A stretch of 64,000 nucleotides of DNA from an uncultured Micrococcaceae bacterium (GTDB lineage: Bacteria; Actinomycetota; Actinomycetes; Actinomycetales; Micrococcaceae): contig CANNAD010000002.1 of NCBI GenBank assembly GCA_947502645.1, positions 1 through 64,000 on the forward strand, given 5' to 3'. Shown piece after piece: positions 54,778-64,000 of the stretch (within the stretch, counting starts at the first letter, position 1; each line of letters opens with the position of its first letter). The translations under genes were made by a program, and so were the position numbers. The notes beneath the pieces are model-generated. The model made no database searches, was not told the DNA's origin, and worked only from the letters and a program-made list of their open reading frames with translations.

Positions 54778-54818
54778 CCCCCACTTTCCTCCCCGAGAGA
54801 CGTTTTCACCACAAATAC

Positions 54819-54855
54819 CGCGAAGAAGACCCCGTAGCCCGGGGTCTTCTTCGCG
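54819..54855. terminator. Terminator upstream of the dcw cluster
   Basis: Perfect 15-bp stem (54819-54833 with 54841-54855) with a 7-base loop, insulating the mraZ operon from DUF3040. The 309-bp gap 54778-55086 has this hairpin and the mraZ promoter and no other gene. Confidence 0.82.
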
Positions 54856-54993
54856 TTAAGGTCCACGAAGCCTCCAGATCCCCGTCGATGACGGAAGTTG
54901 CTCCATTTCACACCACGGTCTCTTTTCCGCGTCATTTCAGGCATTCTCATCCAAGCCGTACCCGACACGCCGTAGAATCCCTCGCCACACTCG

Positions 54994-55025
54994 TTGACTG
55001 TGGGGGTCTGTGGAGTAAAGTGGAG
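54994..55025 (+). promoter_or_regulatory. mraZ promoter with three MraZ-type repeats
   Basis: TTGACT (54994-54999) and TAAAGT (55016-55021) are 16 bp apart. GTGGGG at 55000 and GTGGAG at 55010 and 55020 recur every 10 bp, the layout of MraZ operators. The repeats cover the spacer and -10, so bound MraZ should repress its own operon. Confidence 0.65.
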
Positions 55026-55086
55026 GACATAAGAGGGTAGAAGTTACAGATGGGTAGCTGAACCCTACTCGGACAGGCGGTGGTGA

Positions 55087-55518
55087 ATGTTCCTCGGAAC
55101 GCATTCCCCGCGTCTGGATGAGAAGGGCCGGCTCATCCTGCCAGCGAAGTACCGCGAGGAGCTGGCGGATGGAGTAGTGCTGACCAAGGGGCAAGAGCGA
55201 TGCATCTATGTCTTTGGGACGCAGGAGTTCGAGCGGATGTACGAACAACTGCGTGAAGCCTCATTGGCTTCGCGTCAGTCGCGTGATTACATCAGGGTCT
55301 TTTTGTCGGGGGCCTCAGATGAATTGCCGGACAAGCAGGGCAGGATCACCATCCCGCCTGCACTCCGTACATATGCCGGACTTGACCGTGAACTTGCTGT
55401 TATCGGGGCAGGCACACGGGCTGAAATCTGGGACGCGTCTACATGGGAGACCTACCTTTCGGAGAAGGAGGAGTCCTTCTCCAACACCGATGAGGATGTC
55501 CTGCCGGGCATCTTGTAG
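55087..55518 (+). CDS. mraZ: Transcriptional regulator MraZ
   Basis: 143 aa, usual length. Two SpoVT/AbrB-like DNA-binding halves: [23 protein letters not shown] and [22 protein letters not shown], each with the D-K-G/Q-R core. Known to repress the dcw operon by binding GTGG-type repeats. First gene of the cell-wall/division cluster, ATG start with the short leader preceded by GGCGGTG. Confidence 0.95.
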   Translation: MFLGTHSPRLDEKGRLILPAKYREELADGVVLTKGQERCIYVFGTQEFERMYEQLREASLASRQSRDYIRVFLSGASDELPDKQGRITIPPALRTYAGLDRELAVIGAGTRAEIWDASTWETYLSEKEESFSNTDEDVLPGIL

Positions 55519-55560
55519 AACGAACAAAAATCGTGGTCAGCTACGGGTTTTCTTGGATGA

Positions 55561-55645
55561 GATCTCCAGCCGCACCACCGCAGACCGACCTGGCTCACCT
55601 TCCCCGGAGCCAGGCGGGTCCTGCGGCTGAGTGCGGAGGGAGATC
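55561..55645 (+). ncRNA. mraW RNA motif (cis-acting structured leader of rsmH)
   Basis: Three nested stems: GATCTCC/GGAGATC (55561-55567, 55639-55645), AGCCGCA/TGCGGCT (55568-55574, 55622-55628) and CCTGGCTC/GAGCCAGG (55589-55596, 55607-55614). The terminal loop contains CTTCCCC, the conserved loop sequence of the published actinobacterial mraW motif. It lies 64 bases before rsmH (mraW), in the expected place. Its ligand or mechanism is unknown. Confidence 0.78.
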
Positions 55646-55708
55646 TGGTTCAAGAGCACCGCGCAGCGCACAGCTATACCGGTCAATCGTCCGGAAAGGG
55701 GGAAGCTA

Positions 55709-56707
55709 ATGAATGAAGAAGTGCCTACAGGAGACCGTCACGTACCGGTCCTGCTCGAGCGCTGCGTCAACTTGCTCGCCCCCGCCATCGAAGCCGCAGT
55801 GTCGGCACACGGCCGCGCCGTCGTCGTCGACGGAACACTGGGCATGGGCGGCCACTCCGAGGCGATACTGAAACGCTTTCCTGACGTGCACCTGATCGGT
55901 ATAGACCGAGATGAACAAGCACTTGCCCTGGCCGGTGAACGTCTCAGTCCGTTCAGTGACCGGACTGATCTGGTCCACGCCGTCTATGACGAGATTTCCG
56001 ACGTCGTACTCTCCCTTGGATTCGACGGCGTCGATGGCGTGCTCTTTGATCTCGGTGTGTCCTCCCTTCAGCTTGACGAACGCGACCGCGGTTTCGCGTA
56101 CTCCTATGACGCACCGCTGGATATGCGCATGGACACGAGCCGAGGACAAACCGCAGCGGACGTCGTCAACGATTACTCAGAGGAAGACCTTGTTCGCCTG
56201 ATCCGGACCTGGGGCGAAGAGAAGTTCGCTGGCAGGATCGCCTCGGCAATCGTCTCCGCCAGGGCAACTGCCCGACTGGAAACCACCGGGCAACTGGTGG
56301 ACGCGGTCCGCAGCGTTGTGCCTGCCGGTGCAGCCAAGAAAGGCGGACACCCGGCCAAACGAACATTCCAGGCGCTCCGGATCGAGGTCAACGAAGAACT
56401 GAGCGTCCTGGCCGACGCGGTTCCGGCCGCCGTTGAATCGCTCAACATGGGTGGCCGGATCGTCGCGATGTCCTATCACTCCCTCGAGGACAAGATCGTG
56501 AAAAAGGCATTCAACGCTGGCACACAGTCTTCGGCGCCCCCGGGATTCCCCGTGGAACTCGATCAGCACAAGGCGTATCTCAAGAGTCTTACCAGAGGAA
56601 CCGAAACCCCGACGGACGACGAAATTCAGCAGAATCCGCGGGCAGCCTCAGCAAGGCTGCGAGCAGTGGAACGTATCAGGCAACGCACGAACAGGATGGC
56701 GACATGA
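55709..56707 (+). CDS. rsmH: 16S rRNA (cytosine-1402-N4)-methyltransferase RsmH
   Basis: Methylates C1402 in the 16S rRNA decoding site. 332 aa from ATG 55709 with AAAGGGGGAA upstream. [15 protein letters not shown] start, SAM motif [33 protein letters not shown] and [26 protein letters not shown] are diagnostic. Its ATGA overlap couples it to ftsL. Confidence 0.95.
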   Translation: MNEEVPTGDRHVPVLLERCVNLLAPAIEAAVSAHGRAVVVDGTLGMGGHSEAILKRFPDVHLIGIDRDEQALALAGERLSPFSDRTDLVHAVYDEISDVVLSLGFDGVDGVLFDLGVSSLQLDERDRGFAYSYDAPLDMRMDTSRGQTAADVVNDYSEEDLVRLIRTWGEEKFAGRIASAIVSARATARLETTGQLVDAVRSVVPAGAAKKGGHPAKRTFQALRIEVNEELSVLADAVPAAVESLNMGGRIVAMSYHSLEDKIVKKAFNAGTQSSAPPGFPVELDQHKAYLKSLTRGTETPTDDEIQQNPRAASARLRAVERIRQRTNRMAT

Positions 56708-57309
56708 GCCAGAACAACCGGAGCTACACGGCCGTAGTGGGCAACACCGTGCGTACCTTGAGCACCTCTGAGCGCTGGGGCGAAGCACCTGTCCGGCGGC
56801 GGACGCCTCTGGCTCTCGTCGCTCCCGTGCCACGCCGACAGCGCCTACCCTTTGCGGTCTTCTGCAGCGCCGTTCTGATTCTCGCTCTCGCGGCTGTCAT
56901 GATGATCAACATCTCTGTGTCCAAGGGGCAGTACGAGTTGGTTCGGTTGTCCCACGAGGAGACGGCCCTCAAGCAGCGGAACGAGGCATTGGCGCAACAG
57001 GCCGAGAACCTCCGGGCTCCACAACATCTGGCGGCTGAGGCCGCACAATTGGGAATGGTTGCTTCACCCTCTTTTGGCTACGTTGATCTGAACGAACTGA
57101 AGGTTCACGGTGATCCGAAACCTGCGAGTGAGGACGACAAACCGCTGGTATCCATGCCTCCGGCAGAAACCGGGGCCACGGAAACAGGCGGGGAGGAGCC
57201 CGCACGAGCGGAGGAACCTGCTCCGGCGGAGGAGCCTGCACCGGAGCCCAAGGAAGCAGAGCTCAACGGCGGAACGGTACCGGCACCACAGCAGATCAAC
57301 GGGCAGTAG
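56704..57309 (+). CDS. ftsL: FtsL-like cell division protein
   Basis: 201 aa bitopic membrane protein. A cytoplasmic basic N-terminus (to ~48), one membrane segment (~49-70), then a short leucine-zipper-like helix ([20 protein letters not shown]). The tail after ~140 is Pro/Glu/Ala-rich with EEPA-type repeats and looks disordered. Position between rsmH and ftsI is decisive, as sequence conservation of FtsL is low. Confidence 0.82.
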   Translation: MSQNNRSYTAVVGNTVRTLSTSERWGEAPVRRRTPLALVAPVPRRQRLPFAVFCSAVLILALAAVMMINISVSKGQYELVRLSHEETALKQRNEALAQQAENLRAPQHLAAEAAQLGMVASPSFGYVDLNELKVHGDPKPASEDDKPLVSMPPAETGATETGGEEPARAEEPAPAEEPAPEPKEAELNGGTVPAPQQINGQ

Positions 57310-57342
57310 GTCAGCCCAGGAACAACGTTATGAGGGGCCACA

Positions 57343-59136
57343 GTGGCAGGATCATCACCGGCGGAAGACGTCCCGCGCACAGCTATTAGTGCACGAAGGC
57401 TCCGCATCGGACTGGCGCTGATCCTGGTCATGCTCATGGTCCTCGGCGGACGCCTCTTCTATCTGCAGGCGCTGGACCCAGCCGGGTGGGCCCAGGCCGC
57501 CGTCGGCAAGCGTCTCACGCACATCGACGTACCGGCGATCAGAGGAAGCATTCTCGACACCAACGGCAAGGTTCTGGCACGCAGCGTCGAGCGTTTTGAC
57601 CTCGTCGTCGACCAGACCCACGCGGACGCCTATGAAGAGGAAGGCTATGCACGGCTGGTGAGTCTCGACTCGGACAAGACAGAGGTCATCTCGCTCGATC
57701 AGGGCCTGCGTGAGCTGGCCGATGTGCTGAATCAGGATGTGCAGACCCTCTCGGAGTCGCTTCTGGGGGAGGACCCCTACAGTGTGATCGCTACTGGTGT
57801 TACCCCCGAGGTCAAAAATCAGGCGGTTGCGGTGGGGTTCCCCGGAATCTACGCGAAGTCGACCGTCCAGCGTCTCTATCCCAAGGGCCAGGTCGCGGGA
57901 TCCGTCGTGGGGTTCATGAACTCTGAGGGCCCTGCCGCGGGTCTTGAACTGATGCAGAACGATCGGCTCAGCGGGGAGCCGGGCAGCAAGACATTCGAAA
58001 TTGGCGGTGACGGAGTTCGCATTCCGTACGCGACGAACGAAGTTGTGCCGGCCAAGGACGGACAGTCCATCCGGCTGACCATCGAAGAGGACCTGCAATG
58101 GTATGCACAGCAGGTCATTGCGGCCCAGGTGGAGGAGTACAACGCACAGTGGGGCAACATCATTGTCATGGAGGCAGACAACGGCAAGGTTCGGGCCATG
58201 GCGGAGTCCACTACTCCTGATCCGAACAACCCTGGGCAGACACCCTCCGAGTTCCGGCTTCCGCTTTCCGTGACGGCGTCCTACGAGCCCGGCTCCACGA
58301 CGAAGCTGATCACCATGGCGGCTGCACTGGAGGAGGGGATCATTGAACCTACCTCGCAGTTCGAGATTCCCTCGAGCTACACCGTTGACGGCCAGACGTT
58401 CAGCGACGCGTTCGATCACGGCACGGTACAGATGACTGCTGCCGGTATTTTTGCAAAATCCATGAATACCGGAACGGTGATGATCGGTGAGCAGCTGAGC
58501 AAACAGAAACGGTATGACTGGTTGCGCAAGTTCGGCATCGGACAGCCTACGGGTATTGGCCTGAACGGTGCCACGGCGGGACTGCTCGCTGAACCTGAGG
58601 ATTGGGATGTCCGGCAGCAGTACACGGTACTTTTTGGGCAGGGGCTGGCTCAGACTAGCCTTCACACCGCCATGGTGTACCAGACCATAGCCAACGACGG
58701 CGTTCGTCTTGAGCCGCAACTCATCGAGGCGTACGTGGATCCTGATGGCACCGAACACAAGGTGGAGCCAGCGAAAGGGACCCGGGTCGTTTCGGAGGAC
58801 ACCGCGAAGACGCTGCGGAAGATGCTCGAAACGGTGACGGAGAAGGGCTCTGGTAAACAAGGCAAACTCGACGAATACCGTGTTGGTTCCAAAACGGGTA
58901 CGGCCGAGGCTTCGAGCCCGCAGGGCGGCTATGACGGCTATACACTTTCCTATGCAGGTATGGCTCCGGTTGAGTCGCCCGAGTACGTTGTGGTGGTGAC
59001 ACTGCAGCGTCCGCAGGGAGACCTCTATTACCTGCTGCCGGGCAATTCTTTCAAAAAGGTGATGCTGCGGGTACTGCAAATGAACAACGTTCCACCATCC
59101 ACAGGGAAGCCCGAAACTTTTCCCATCGAATACTGA
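57343..59136 (+). CDS. ftsI: Septum peptidoglycan transpeptidase FtsI (PBP3)
   Basis: Class B penicillin-binding protein, 597 aa. An N-terminal membrane anchor (~20-42) precedes the pedestal domain (IRGSILDTNGKVLARS). The transpeptidase domain has SxxK at S318/K321 (EPGSTTKLI), SxN at S373 (KSMNTG) and KTG at K517 (GSKTGTAEA). GTG start 33 bp after ftsL. Cross-links septal wall with FtsW. Confidence 0.95.
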   Translation: MAGSSPAEDVPRTAISARRLRIGLALILVMLMVLGGRLFYLQALDPAGWAQAAVGKRLTHIDVPAIRGSILDTNGKVLARSVERFDLVVDQTHADAYEEEGYARLVSLDSDKTEVISLDQGLRELADVLNQDVQTLSESLLGEDPYSVIATGVTPEVKNQAVAVGFPGIYAKSTVQRLYPKGQVAGSVVGFMNSEGPAAGLELMQNDRLSGEPGSKTFEIGGDGVRIPYATNEVVPAKDGQSIRLTIEEDLQWYAQQVIAAQVEEYNAQWGNIIVMEADNGKVRAMAESTTPDPNNPGQTPSEFRLPLSVTASYEPGSTTKLITMAAALEEGIIEPTSQFEIPSSYTVDGQTFSDAFDHGTVQMTAAGIFAKSMNTGTVMIGEQLSKQKRYDWLRKFGIGQPTGIGLNGATAGLLAEPEDWDVRQQYTVLFGQGLAQTSLHTAMVYQTIANDGVRLEPQLIEAYVDPDGTEHKVEPAKGTRVVSEDTAKTLRKMLETVTEKGSGKQGKLDEYRVGSKTGTAEASSPQGGYDGYTLSYAGMAPVESPEYVVVVTLQRPQGDLYYLLPGNSFKKVMLRVLQMNNVPPSTGKPETFPIEY

Positions 59137-59159
59137 TCAGCAGCGAAAGATACGAATTA

Positions 59160-60773
59160 ATGAATAGACCCTCAGAGCGGGCAGCAGCATCCGAGATGCG
59201 GCCCGTTTCGGTAGCTGCCATGCCGCTGGCAGATCTTCTGCAGAAGGCAGGGGTCGACGAGGATGCATTGTCCTCATACGAGGGGCCGCAGGTCTCGGTC
59301 TCTGGGGTGTCGATGGATTCGCGCGTGGTGATCGCGGGAGATCTGTATGTGGCACTGCCCGGTGCCGTTCAGCATGGCGCGAAGCACGCGGCCGGTGCAG
59401 TCGCGGCTGGGGCGGTAGCCGTTATGACCGATGCGCAGGGCGCCGAGCTTGGAGGTACCGAACTGGGCGTTCCGGTGATCACGGTATCGACGCCGCGGAA
59501 CCTGGTGGGCACGCTCGCCTCACTTGTGTACGGAACACGGACCGGTGGCCCTGAGCTATTCGGGGTCACGGGTACCAACGGCAAGACCACCACGACCTAC
59601 TTCATCAATTCGCTACTCGCCGCCGTCGGCAAGTCCACCGGACTGATCGGGACCATCGAGATTCTCGCCGGGGGGAAAGCCATCCCCAGCGCTCTGACGA
59701 CGCCGGAATCACCGCAGATCCATGGACTCCTTGCTCTCATGGCGGAGCGCGGTGTTGACGCGGCGTCGATGGAGGTCTCCTCCCATGCCCTTCACTTTCA
59801 TCGCGTGGACGCCGTGACGTTCGACGTCGTCGGTTTTACCAACCTGACACAGGATCACCTGGACCTTCACGAGACCATGGAGGACTATTTCGCGACCAAG
59901 CTGCAGCTGTTCCGCGGTGAAAGCAGTAAAAAGGCGGTGGTGATCGTAGACGACCTCTGGGGTCAAAAGGCTGCTGATGCCGCGGAGAGTCCTGTCACCA
60001 CACTCACCACGCAGCCAGGGGCCGGCATTGAGGCCGACTGGCGGGTCGACGATATTTCCGTGGACAGGCTGGGACACGCTTTTACGCTCGTTTCCCGCGA
60101 GGGGGAACGTCTGAACCTGCGGACAGGGCTTCCCGGCCGGTTCAATGTGTCCAACGCTGCCCTCGCGGCCACCATGGTGCTGGCCTCCGGTGTCCCCATC
60201 GAGACCGTACAGACCGCCGTGGATGAGCACGACCCGTTCACGGTTCAGGTGCCTGGCCGAATGCAGCTCATCAGTGAGTCTCCTGCCGCCATCGTCGATT
60301 TCGCGCACAACACAGATGCATTGGCGCTGACACTGGAAGCTGTACGGCGCACGGGGACCAACTCACGCGTCATTGTCGTCTTTGGCGCCACCGGGCAGCG
60401 CGATGCTCTCAAGCGCCCCATGATGGGCGAGATAGCAGCAACGCTGGCCGACGTCGTCATTGTGACCGATGACGACCCGCACGATGAGGATCCGGCAGCC
60501 ATCCGCGCCGACGTCTTGGTCGGGGCCAGGCGCACTCAGGGGCAGACGGACAGCCGCTGCGTCGTCGAAGAGGTTTTCCCGCGGCAGGAAGCCATCAGGC
60601 GCGCCGTCGCACTGGCCAATGAGGAAGACACCATTCTTGTTGCGGGCCGCGGTCACGAAGTGTGGCAGGAAATCAAAGGTGTGAACCATTCTCTCGATGA
60701 CAGGGTGGAGTTACGCGAAGCGCTGGAGGAACGCGGATTCAGCACCGTGAAGACCAAGACGGTAGAGTCCTAG
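59160..60773 (+). CDS. murE: UDP-MurNAc-tripeptide ligase MurE, probably L-lysine type
   Basis: Adds the third amino acid to the peptidoglycan stem. 537 aa. ATP-binding [14 protein letters not shown] is near 135-147 and MEVSSHALHFHRV and FVDFAHN-like IVDFAHNTDAL follow. The position of DNPR, which in meso-DAP enzymes contacts DAP, reads DDDPH (437-441) here. This argues against meso-DAP and fits an L-Lys wall as in Arthrobacter and Micrococcus; that is inference. ATG has only a weak AAAGA; ATG 59196 is possible. Confidence 0.94.
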   Translation: MNRPSERAAASEMRPVSVAAMPLADLLQKAGVDEDALSSYEGPQVSVSGVSMDSRVVIAGDLYVALPGAVQHGAKHAAGAVAAGAVAVMTDAQGAELGGTELGVPVITVSTPRNLVGTLASLVYGTRTGGPELFGVTGTNGKTTTTYFINSLLAAVGKSTGLIGTIEILAGGKAIPSALTTPESPQIHGLLALMAERGVDAASMEVSSHALHFHRVDAVTFDVVGFTNLTQDHLDLHETMEDYFATKLQLFRGESSKKAVVIVDDLWGQKAADAAESPVTTLTTQPGAGIEADWRVDDISVDRLGHAFTLVSREGERLNLRTGLPGRFNVSNAALAATMVLASGVPIETVQTAVDEHDPFTVQVPGRMQLISESPAAIVDFAHNTDALALTLEAVRRTGTNSRVIVVFGATGQRDALKRPMMGEIAATLADVVIVTDDDPHDEDPAAIRADVLVGARRTQGQTDSRCVVEEVFPRQEAIRRAVALANEEDTILVAGRGHEVWQEIKGVNHSLDDRVELREALEERGFSTVKTKTVES

Positions 60774-60778
60774 CCGAC

Positions 60779-62260
60779 ATGATTGAGTTAACCGCCGCTG
60801 AAATCGCGGATATAACAGACGCCCGGCTATGTGTGCCGGAGACCTCCGCGACGTCCCTGACGGTGACTTCCGCCACAACGGATTCGAGGGAGTCCGCGCC
60901 GGGCGGGCTGTTCGTCGCCCGGGCTGGTGAACACTCGGACGGACACCTTCATCTGGAGTCTGCGTTTGCGCGTGGCGCAGTGCTGGCGCTGACGGAACGG
61001 GTTGTCATGTCCGCGGACGGAGAGCCTTACCCCTGCGTCGTCGTCGAGGATTCCACGCTCGCGATGGGCGCCCTTGCTGCCGAAGTTGTCCGCAGGCTGC
61101 GGTCAGCCGGCGAACTCACGGTGATCGGCGTGACCGGTTCGGCCGGCAAAACTACCACCAAGGACCTCCTCAAGGGGCTGCTGGAAACCCAGGGCACCAC
61201 GATCGCCCCGCAGGGATCCTACAACGGTGAAGTAGGCGTCCCCCTGACTATTTTCACTGCGGACTATGGAACCCGGTACCTGGTCATCGAAATGGGGGCC
61301 ACGGGTATCGGCCACATCAAGTATCTGGCCGACATGGTGCGCCCGGATATCGGGATTGTGCTCGGTGTTGGGACTGCGCATGCTGGTGAGTTCGGCGGCG
61401 TCGAGAACATTGCGGTGGCCAAGGGGGAGCTGCTGGAATCTCTCGGCTCCACCGGGGTCGCGGTCATCAACGCAGATGATCACCGGGTGCTGGCCATGGA
61501 GCGCAGGACCATTGCACAGCGCCTCTATTTCACGTCCTCGGAAGATTTCCGCCGCGAGGACTCTCACCACGTGAGAGCCAAGGGCCTTCACACTGACGAC
61601 GACGGACACCCGGTTTTTGACCTCGTGTTTCCTGACGAATCCTCACACCCCGTCAGCTCCCGCCTGATTGGCCTGCACCACGCAACCAACCTGCTGGCAG
61701 CCGCAACAGCCGCTTTCGCCGCGGGAATGGCGCCCGGGGATATCGCCCGGGGGCTGTCCTCCCTCGGTGCGGCCAGCCGGTGGCGAATGGAGCGCACCGA
61801 AAGACCAGACGGCATCACGGTGATCAACGATGCCTACAATGCCAATCCAGAATCCATGAAGGCGGCTTTGCGGACCCTGGCCGAGCTGGCTCGGGGACGG
61901 CGTACCTGGGCGGTCCTGGGCGAAATGCTGGAACTCGGGGAGAACACTATCGAGGAGCACGACGCCATTGGCCGCGTTGTTGTGCGGCTGAACATCTCGC
62001 GGCTGATCGTTGTTGGTCGTGGGGCCAAAGCGATGCACACTGCGGCTGTCCTCGAAGGCTCCTGGGGTAACGAGGCAGAATTTGTGGAGACGGCGCAGGA
62101 CGCAGAGCGGGTCCTCGCGAACGAGTTGTCCGAAGGCGATATGGTGCTGTTCAAATCCTCGAATGCCACGGGCCTTCGGCATCTGGGAGATCGTATAGCA
62201 TTACGAGCTGACGCGCTGCCCGGTTCGGGTACAGAAAACGAAGGGAGTGATCATTCGTGA
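60779..62260 (+). CDS. murF: UDP-MurNAc-pentapeptide ligase MurF
   Basis: Joins D-Ala-D-Ala to the tripeptide. 493 aa. P-loop [15 protein letters not shown] at ~118-132, [19 protein letters not shown] and [26 protein letters not shown] are typical. Starts 5 bp after murE and overlaps mraY by GTGA. Confidence 0.95.
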   Translation: MIELTAAEIADITDARLCVPETSATSLTVTSATTDSRESAPGGLFVARAGEHSDGHLHLESAFARGAVLALTERVVMSADGEPYPCVVVEDSTLAMGALAAEVVRRLRSAGELTVIGVTGSAGKTTTKDLLKGLLETQGTTIAPQGSYNGEVGVPLTIFTADYGTRYLVIEMGATGIGHIKYLADMVRPDIGIVLGVGTAHAGEFGGVENIAVAKGELLESLGSTGVAVINADDHRVLAMERRTIAQRLYFTSSEDFRREDSHHVRAKGLHTDDDGHPVFDLVFPDESSHPVSSRLIGLHHATNLLAAATAAFAAGMAPGDIARGLSSLGAASRWRMERTERPDGITVINDAYNANPESMKAALRTLAELARGRRTWAVLGEMLELGENTIEEHDAIGRVVVRLNISRLIVVGRGAKAMHTAAVLEGSWGNEAEFVETAQDAERVLANELSEGDMVLFKSSNATGLRHLGDRIALRADALPGSGTENEGSDHS

Positions 62261-63357
62261 TCGCACTGCTCGTCGGTTCTGCCCTGGGCCTGGTTTTCTC
62301 CCTCGCGGCAACGCCTCTGTTCATCAGACTTCTGGTTCGCCGCCAATACGGACAATTCATCCGAGATGATGGTCCGACGGCGCACCACACCAAGCGAGGG
62401 ACGCCCACTATGGGCGGCGCGGTCATCATTGCGTCGGTTCTGGCGGCGTATTTCCTGACACACCTCCTCATGATGATGCTCAACCCGCATAGCGGCGGAC
62501 CCACGGCGTCGGGATTGCTGCTGTTGTTTCTGATGGTCGGCATGGGCCTCGTCGGGTTCTTCGACGACTTCACGAAGATCTCAAATCAGCGCAGTCTCGG
62601 GTTGAGCGCACCCGCGAAGATCATCGGGCAAACGATTGTGGGCGTCGCATTCGCCATACTCGCCCTCAACTTCCCCAATGCGCAGGGACGGACCCCGGCA
62701 TCCACGCAGGTGTCCTTCGTCCGCGATACCGGCCTGGACCTGGCGTTTGCTGGAACGATTGCCGGCATCATACTTTTTGTCATCTGGGCGAATTTCATCA
62801 TTACCGCGGCAAGTAACGGCGTAAACCTGGCGGATGGTCTGGACGGTCTGGCGGCCGGTGCGGCCATCATGGTTTTCGGGGCGTACATGCTGATGGGAAT
62901 CTGGCAGTTCAACCAGAGCTGCGCACGACTGGCAGGGGCTGGCTGCTATGAGGTCCGGGACCCGCTCGATCTGGCGATGCTCGCTGGCGCGCTGTGCGGC
63001 GCATTGATCGGCTTCCTCTGGTGGAATACGTCTCCGGCCAGAATCTTCATGGGTGACACCGGCTCATTGGCCATTGGAGGGGCGATTGCCGGCTTTGCGA
63101 TTCTCTCCCGTACGGAGCTCCTCCTGGCCGTCATCGCCGGCCTGTTCGTCCTCATCACCCTTTCCGTGATCATTCAGGTTGGATACTTCAAGGCCACGGG
63201 TGGAAAGCGCTTCTTCAAGATGGCGCCGCTACAGCATCACTTTGAGCTCAAGGGGTGGGCGGAGGTCACCGTGGTTGTCCGCTTCTGGATCCTCTGCGGT
63301 CTCTTCGTTTCCGCGGGGCTTGGCATCTTCTACGCGGAATGGGTTGTTGGACAGTGA
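62257..63357 (+). CDS. mraY: Phospho-N-acetylmuramoyl-pentapeptide transferase MraY
   Basis: Integral membrane enzyme that makes lipid I. 366 aa, about ten membrane segments. Catalytic aspartates lie in [21 protein letters not shown] and [22 protein letters not shown] and the HHFELKGW loop are family features. GTG start overlapping murF. Confidence 0.96.
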   Translation: MIALLVGSALGLVFSLAATPLFIRLLVRRQYGQFIRDDGPTAHHTKRGTPTMGGAVIIASVLAAYFLTHLLMMMLNPHSGGPTASGLLLLFLMVGMGLVGFFDDFTKISNQRSLGLSAPAKIIGQTIVGVAFAILALNFPNAQGRTPASTQVSFVRDTGLDLAFAGTIAGIILFVIWANFIITAASNGVNLADGLDGLAAGAAIMVFGAYMLMGIWQFNQSCARLAGAGCYEVRDPLDLAMLAGALCGALIGFLWWNTSPARIFMGDTGSLAIGGAIAGFAILSRTELLLAVIAGLFVLITLSVIIQVGYFKATGGKRFFKMAPLQHHFELKGWAEVTVVVRFWILCGLFVSAGLGIFYAEWVVGQ

Positions 63358-64000
63358 GCAGTGCCAGTGAGAACAACAGTTCGCGGGTTGACGGCCTGAA
63401 ATGGTGGGACGCGGACTGGGCCGGCCTCAAAGTTGTCGTCGCAGGCATTACCAAAACTGGCTTTTCCATCGCCGACACCATGACGGAGCTCGGTGCCCGG
63501 GTTGTCGTTGTCGCTGCATCTGATGACGCCGAAGCTCGCCAGTCGGCACAGACACTGAAAATCGTCGGGGTGGAAGACGTCCTCCTCGGTCCTGGCAAAG
63601 ACCAGTCCCTCCCGCTGCTGGACGGGCAACTCCCTGACCTCGTCTTCGGCTCGCCCGGAATGCCGCCGTCGCACCCCCTGCTACAGGCTGCGGCAGAGCA
63701 CGGCATACCCGTTTGGGGCGACATGGAGCTCGCGTGGCGTCTCAGGGCCCGGCCCGGAAGCAAAGCGGGGGAGTGGCTGGCGGTTACGGGGACCAACGGC
63801 AAGACCACAACTGTGGGACTGGCGGAGTCCATGCTGGTTGCGGCTGGTCTCAGGGCCGTCGCAGCCGGAAACGTTGGTACTCCTATTCTTGATGTGATCC
63901 GTGACCCGCAGGGCTGGGACGTCATCGTCGTCGAGCTTTCAAGCTTCCAGCTGCACTGGGCGCAATCCCTCTCACCGGTGGCAAGCGTGTGTCTCAACGT
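63354..64000 (+). CDS. murD: UDP-N-acetylmuramoyl-L-alanine--D-glutamate ligase MurD (partial, cut by window end)
   Basis: The GTG at 63354 overlaps the mraY stop, and the frame stays open to the window end (215 codons). An N-terminal Rossmann-type domain ([18 protein letters not shown]) and P-loop [14 protein letters not shown] are seen, then GNVGTPILD and [12 protein letters not shown], both typical of MurD. The missing C-terminal part lies past the window. Confidence 0.93.
   Translation, partial: MSSASENNSSRVDGLKWWDADWAGLKVVVAGITKTGFSIADTMTELGARVVVVAASDDAEARQSAQTLKIVGVEDVLLGPGKDQSLPLLDGQLPDLVFGSPGMPPSHPLLQAAAEHGIPVWGDMELAWRLRARPGSKAGEWLAVTGTNGKTTTVGLAESMLVAAGLRAVAAGNVGTPILDVIRDPQGWDVIVVELSSFQLHWAQSLSPVASVCLN

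Noticed and set aside
57355-59079. Open frame of 574 codons on the minus strand opposite ftsI
   Set aside because: Antisense shadow of a gene with all penicillin-binding motifs; no ribosome site or recognisable domain.

Overview
The window is chromosomal DNA from a high-GC actinobacterium, most likely an Arthrobacter-like member of the Micrococcaceae. Supporting evidence is the mycothione reductase gene, the OdhI/GarA regulator, the fused P-protein of glycine cleavage, many GTG starts joined by 4-base overlaps, several apparently leaderless starts, and a MurE that lacks the meso-diaminopimelate signature DNPR. I recognise three blocks of gene order shared with Mycobacterium tuberculosis from general knowledge; no alignment was run.

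Block 1 (about 235-9339, resumed at 19607-26517) is a housekeeping run: a repeat-rich protein of unknown function, a HAD phosphatase, TlyA, NAD kinase, RecN, CTP synthase, a Nudix hydrolase and XerD, then a ParA-type ATPase, ScpA, ScpB, an RluB-type pseudouridine synthase, prephenate dehydrogenase, cytidylate kinase and Der. It is interrupted between xerD and parA by about 10 kb of accessory DNA: a MutT-like Nudix protein, a GntR-controlled 2-methylcitrate (propionate) operon on the minus strand (gntR-prpD-prpB-prpC), and a minus-strand surface-protein cluster at 14408-19379.

The surface cluster is the most unusual part of the window. An ER-type signal peptidase (SipW-like, Ser/His) sits with four exported proteins that share a G-T-x-[AS]-[RN]-W motif just after the hydrophobic segment, and with a protein carrying a LAxTG sortase-type C-terminus. 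The four exported proteins form two small-plus-large pairs. The two small genes share a near-identical 17-base leader and a GTATAC promoter element about 60 bp upstream. It looks like a self-contained, unassigned fibre or matrix export system.

Block 2 (26604-44941) starts with tRNA-Pro(GGG) and an unknown membrane-anchored protein. It continues with gcvH, the FHA regulator odhI/garA, ftsR, a bifunctional-nuclease family gene and a second MerR gene. After these come an orphan ParA-like ATPase, gcvP, pyruvate carboxylase, an EspI-like MinD/ParA ATPase, mycothione reductase, an acyl-CoA ligase, a ROK glucokinase, a small membrane protein and an esterase. Block 3 (45005-64000) has plsC, class II DAHP synthase, a PASTA Ser/Thr kinase, a LysM/lytic transglycosylase, an Rv2175c-like DNA-binding protein, a polyprenyl diphosphate synthase, a lipoprotein, dinB, a DUF3040 protein and the start of the dcw cluster (mraZ-rsmH-ftsL-ftsI-murE-murF-mraY-murD, the last cut by the window edge). 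An mraW RNA motif lies between mraZ and rsmH.

No CRISPR array, insertion sequence, prophage, rRNA or replication origin was seen. Strong hairpin terminators close most transcription units, including a 48-nt perfect palindrome at 30587-30634. Only one stretch longer than 300 bases lacks a gene (54778-55086); it holds a terminator and the mraZ promoter with three MraZ-type repeats.
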